A DNA stretch of 26,837 bases, from the NCBI GenBank assembly GCA_040757115.1, contig JBFLYA010000029.1, forward strand, positions 1-26,837, given 5' to 3'. Below are positions 20,301 through 26,300 of this stretch, in pieces; position 1 is the stretch's first letter, and every line of letters begins with the position of its first letter. Below the pieces are notes generated by a model that saw only the letters and a program-made list of their open reading frames with translations, was not told where the DNA came from and ran no database searches. The position numbers and the translations under genes were made by a program. This DNA comes from a bacterium (GTDB taxonomy: Bacteria; UBA9089; CG2-30-40-21; SBAY01).

Positions 20301-23300
20301 ACGAACCTGCTATATTCGAAGAAGTAGTGGTAATCGTATTTGTTGTGCCAAAATGTATAGTTATATCTTTAAACGCCCCATATCCCATCCCACTGATGGT
20401 AACTATCGTCCCTACCGTCCCTTCAGTCGGTGTAACCTCGTAAACTGAAGATAATACCATAAAGTAGTTAATAGCCTTATCTGAACTCAACCCAACGGCA
20501 GTAATAGTTGTAGAGCCATAAGATTGGGTATCTACGGTAAAGGTAGTGCTAAAGCTACCCTGTATGTCTGCAGATGTAGTCGTTATCGTGTTAGTTGTGC
20601 CAAACTGGATATAGACTAACTCATTCGCCGCATATCCTGTCCCTCGAATCGTTACTATCTTACCTACTGTCCCTTCTGCTGGATTGACAGACCAAACTTG
20701 AGGCAGTATCTTGAAGTCGTTGCTTGCCTGACCGGAATTTAACCCTACTGAAGTTATCGTTGTAGAACCATAAGGTTGTGTATCTATGGTAAATGTAGTC
20801 GTAAAGCTACCCTGTCCATCTACAGATGTTGTCGTTATCGTATTAGTCGTGCCCAAGTGAATATAGACTAACTCATTCGCCGCATAACCTGTCCCTCGAA
20901 TCGTTACTACCTTCCCTACTGTCCCTTCTGCTGGATTAACATACCACAACTCTGGCAGTATCTTGAAGTGGTTAATTGCCAGAGAACCTAATGCCGTTAT
21001 CGTTGTCGTCCCATAAGGTTGTGTATCTATGGTAAAGGTAGTGGTAAATGAACCGGCTATGTTCGATAAAGTAGTAGCAATGGTGTTTGTCGTGCCAAAA
21101 TGTATGGTTATGTCTTTGAACGCACCATAACCCGCGGCACTTATCGTAACTATTGTTCCTACTGTCCCTTCTGTCGGTGTAACTTGATAAACTGAAGATA
21201 ATATCTTAAAGTAGTTACTTGCCTTATCTGAACTCAAACCTAATGCTGTAATCGTTGTAGAACCATAAGGTTCTGTATCTATGGTAAATGTAGTGGTGAA
21301 ACTACCTTCATTGGCTGAAGAAGTAGTTCTTATCGTGTTAGTCGTGCCAAAGTGGATATAAACTAACTCATTCGCCGCATAGCCTGTCCCTCGAATCGTT
21401 ACTATACTCCCTACTGTTCCTTCAACTGGACTGACATACCATAATTCTGGCAGTATCTTGAAGTCATTGCTTGCCTGACCTGAATTCAAGCCTACTGCAG
21501 TTATCGTTGTAGAACCATAAGGTTGAGTATCTATGGTGAATGTCGTTGTCCAGCTACCTTCTATATCTACAGATGTTGTCGTTATGGTGTTGGTCGTGCC
21601 AAAGTGGATATAGACTAATTCCTGTGCCGTATATCCTGTCCCTCGAATCGTTACTACCTTACCTACCGTCCCTTCTGCTGGATTGACATACCACAACTCT
21701 GGCAGTATCTTGAAGTAGTTAATTGCCACAGAACCTAATGCCGTTATCGTTGTCGTGCCATAAGGTTGTGTATCTACGGTAAATGTTGTAGTCCATGAAC
21801 CTGCGATATTCGTAGAAGTAGTCGTAATGGTATTAGTTGTTCCAAAATGTATGGTTATGTCTTTGAACGCCCCATATCCCATTCCACTGATGGTAACGAT
21901 TGTTCCTACCGTTCCTTCAATCGGTGTAACCTGATAAACTGAAGATAATATCTTAAAGTAGTTGCTTGCCTTATCTGAACTTAATCCTGAGGCTGTAATC
22001 GTTGTAGAGCCATAAGGTTGTGTATCTATGGTAAATGTTGTTGTGAAACTACCTTCTATACCTGCAGATGTAGTCGTTATGGTGTTAGTTGTGCCAAAGT
22101 GGATATAAACTAATTCCTGCCCTTCATATCCTGTCCCTTTTATCGTTACTATAGTTCCTACTGTCCCTTCGGTTGGAGTTACAAACCAAAGTTCTGGCAG
22201 TATCTTGAAGTAGCTAACCGCCTGCCGTAAATCTGAATCTGATGCTGTTATTGTTGTAGAGCCATAATTCTGGGTATCAATTGTAAAGGTAGTGGTAAAG
22301 CTGCCTTCGGCACAGGTAGAAGTCAATTGAATTGTTTGTGTTGTCCCAAAATCTATTCTTATCGTATCTGATGCCCTGAATCCATTTCCTCTCACGGTTA
22401 TTACTGTTCCCACTGTTCCAGAATCTGGTGTAACCAGAACAATATTCGATGACACAGTTAATGTCCCTTCTGCGAATATTCCGTTTCCATAGGCAATAAT
22501 GGTTGTTATACCCGCCTGTTGTGTATCTATGGTAAATGTGGTGGTGAAACTTCCCTCTGCGTAGGTAGAGATTATCTGTATTGTTGGCGTAGTCCCAAAT
22601 TCTACCCTGATTGTCTCTGATGCTCGATAACCATTTCCTCTTAATGTTACTATCGTTCCTACTGTCCCTGAATTTGGTGTAATCAGAATAATATTAGGTA
22701 ATATGGTCAATGTGCCTGCAGATAATATTCCATTTCCATGACTAACAATAGTTGTTCTGCCATAAGGTTGTGTATCTATAGTAAAGGTGGTGGTGAAACT
22801 ACCTTCGGCATAGGTAGAAGTTAGTTGTATTGTAGGCGTAGTCCCAAATTCTACCCTTATTATCTCTGATGCTCCATAACCATTCCCTCGAACTGTGATT
22901 ATCGTTCCTACTGTCCCTGAACTCGGTGTAATCAAAATGGTATTAGGTAATATGGTTAATGTGCCTGCGGATAATATCCCGTTTCCATGAGCAATAATAG
23001 TGGTTATACCATAAGGTTGTGTATCTATGGTAAATGTAGTAGTCCAACTCCCTTCTGCATAAGTAGAGGTTAGTTGTATAGTTGGCGTAGTCCCAAATTC
23101 TACCCTGATTATTTCGAATGCCCAATATCCATTCCCTCTTAAGGTTATTATCGTTCCTACGGTTCCTGAAGTTGGTGTAACAAGAATGATATTGGGTTGA
23201 ATACTAATAGTCCCTTGAGCCGAAATGCCTTGTGCATCTCCATGAGCAACAATCGTTGTTATGCCATATTGTTGTGTATCTATGGTAAATGTGGTAGTGA

Positions 23301-26300
23301 AGCTACCATATACTTCTGTTGAAACTAATTGAATTGTTGGAGTAATACCAAATGCTATTCTTACCGTATCCGATGCGGCATAGCCATTTCCACTCACAGT
23401 TATTATCATTCCCACTGTCCCTGAACTCGGTGTAATCAGAATGATATTAGGTAAGATGGTAAATGTTCCTGATGCATCCTCACTTCCATGTGTGGTAATA
23501 GTCGTAATACCATAAGGTTGAGTATCAATTGTCCAGGTAGTGGTAAAGCTGCCTTCGGCATAGGTAGAGGTAATTTGAATAGTAGATGTCGTTCCAAAGT
23601 CTATGCTTAAAGTCTTGGATGCCCCAAATCCATTACCTTGTAATGTTACTACCGTGCCCACAGTTCCACTATTGGGTGTAATGTTAATTATATTTGGAAT
23701 AATGAAGAAGTAGCCTTCTGCCGAACTCATATTGGTAGCAATAATCGTTGTTGTTCCATATCTCTGGGTATCTATCGTAAAGGTAGCAGTAAATGACCCT
23801 ATTTCATCCGTAGAAGTAGTCGTTATAGTTGGATGTGTTCCAAAACTAATGGTTATTGTCTCTGACGCCCCATAACCATTACCGGCTACGGTTATTATCG
23901 TTCCCACAGTTCCAATAGAAGGCGTAACGGTAATGATATTAGGTATAATAGAGAGGTCATCAACAGCATAACTTGAGTCTAATCCTCTGGCAATAATAGT
24001 TGTAGAACCATATTTCTGGGTATCAATAGTAAAGGTTGTAGTAAATGAACCGATGTTATCACTTGAAGTGGTAGTAATAGTAGAATAATTACCAAAGTCA
24101 ATTTGGACTTTTTCATTCGCCTTGTATCCATTTCCTTTCAAAGTAACTATTGTGCCTACACTACCTCTATCAGGTGAAACGACAATAATATTTGGTATGA
24201 TAAATACCTGGGTTATTTCCTCTTCACCAGAAGTTAGACCTTTAATTACCACAGTGGTATTTCCATAAGGTTGTGTATCAATGGTAAAGATAGCGGTATA
24301 AGTTCCTACCGCATTTGAAGTCGCTGTTCCGATAGTCGTAGTTGTTCCAAAACTAATCCGTATTGTCTCGGTAGCTCCATACCCATCACCTTGCACGGTA
24401 ATAGTTGTGCCCACAGTTCCAATGATAGGAGTAGTATAGGTAATTCTGCCAATAATATCAAATATTCTATCTTCAAAGTCTAAAGTCAGCACATCTTGAA
24501 CCATGACAGTAGTTGAACCTGCAGGTTGCGTATCAACCGTAAAGGTAGTAGCAAATCTTCCTCCTGTATCAGCAGTTAGGACAACAATACTTCTCGTTGT
24601 GCCAAAATCTATTCTTATTTCATTTCCTACACCAAAACCACTTCCTTTAATATCAACGATGGTTCCAATAGTCCCAAAGACAGGTGATATAAATGAGATA
24701 CCAGGTATAACGGTAAATGTAGCTACCCCTTGTGCACCCGTTGTAAGACCTGTAGCAGTTACTGTTTGATTTGCAGATACCTCAGGCACAGTAAAGATTG
24801 ATGTAAATTGCCCATTTCGTTGAGAAGTAACATAAGTTAATGTCGGTTTGTCGCTAAAATCAATCCGGACAGATTCTGAGGCGCCAAATCCATCACCATA
24901 AACTGTAATTTCAAGTCCAATAGCACCTTTAGGTGGCACTATCTTAACAATTCTACTCTTCATATCGAAGAAATTACTTGCCTGATGTGCATTTTGTTGT
25001 CCTACTGCTGTGATAGTAGTAGTCGCATAAGGTTGAGCATTGGCAGTAAATGTTGTTGTCCAACTACCCTCTATATCAGAAACAACCGTAGTAATGGTAT
25101 TAGTTATACCGAAGTGGATATAAACCACCTCTGTCCCACAATAGCCCGTGCCTCTTATCGTAATAGTCGTGCCTACTGTCCCGGAAGTTGGAGTTACAGA
25201 CCACAACTCTGGTAATATCTTGAAGTCATTTATCGCCTCGCCTAAATTCAGACCTACCGCAGTAATTGTTGTTGAACCATACGGTTGTGTATTAACAGTA
25301 AATGTTGTAGTCCAGCTCCCTTCGATTGCCGCTGATGTCGTGGTAATCGTCTTTGTTGTCCCAAAGTGGATATAAATTAACTCATTCGCCGCATAGCCGG
25401 TGCCTCGGATTGTTACGATTGTTCCCACTGTCCCTTCGGCTAACACCACTGACCATAATTCTGGCAGTATCTTGAAGTCATTTATGGCACTACCTGAACT
25501 CAGACCTACCGCAGTGATTGTCATCGAACCATACGGTTGTGTATCAATAGTAAATGTCGTTGTGAAACTACCTTCGATTACGGCTGAGGTCGTCGTAATC
25601 GTCTTTGTTGTGCCAAAGTGAATGTAAATTAACTCATTTGCCGCATAACCGGTGCCTCGGATTGTTACGATTGTCCCTACTGTCCCTTCCGCAAGCACCA
25701 CTGACCATAATTCTGGCAATATCTTGAAGTTATTTATGGCACTACCTGAATTCAAGCCAACTGCTGTTATCGTTGTCGAACCATAAGGTTGCGTATCAAT
25801 GGTAAATGTTGTTGTGAAACTACCTTCGATTGCGGCTGAGGTCGTTGTAATTGTCTTTGTTGTCCCAAAGTGAATGTAAACTAACTCATTCGCCGCATAG
25901 CCGGTCCCTCGTATCGTAACAATTGTCCCAACTGTCCCTTCTGCAAGCACCACTGACCATAACTCTGGCAATATCTTGAAGTAATTAATCCCTTCTCCAC
26001 CACTTGTTAATCCTGTTGCCTTGATTGTGGTTCTATCATAAGGTTGTGTATCGATGGTAAAGGTAACTGTCCAGCTACCTGTTCCATCTGCCTGTGTTGT
26101 GGTAATACTTGATGTTGTGCCAAAGTCTATTCTTACTTCTTCATTGGCTTTATAACCTGTGCCTTTAATCGTAACAATTGTTCCTACTGTGCCCTCTGTT
26201 GGTGTTACTGAATATAACTCAACAGTTATCTTGAAGTAATTTATCGCACTGTTAGAATTCAATCCTACAGCGGTTATTGTCGTCGAGCCAAATCCTTGTG

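Larger units (their letters stand above)
12925..22200 (-). repeat. IPT/TIG repeats 19-55: homogeneous central array
   Basis: Thirty-seven copies averaging 251 bp, with consensus LPELWYVNPAEGTVGKIVTI followed by RGTGYAANELVYIHFGTTNT and the DTQPYGSTTITALGLSSGQA region. The copies are nearly alike even at silent positions. A distinct short form (LSSVYQVTPTEG start, KDITIHFGTT core, ALGSKAINYFKI end) occurs at repeats 20, 23, 26, 33, 36 and 43. A third form with RIDFG and TTTQAD occurs at repeats 46 and 53. Confidence 0.9.
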
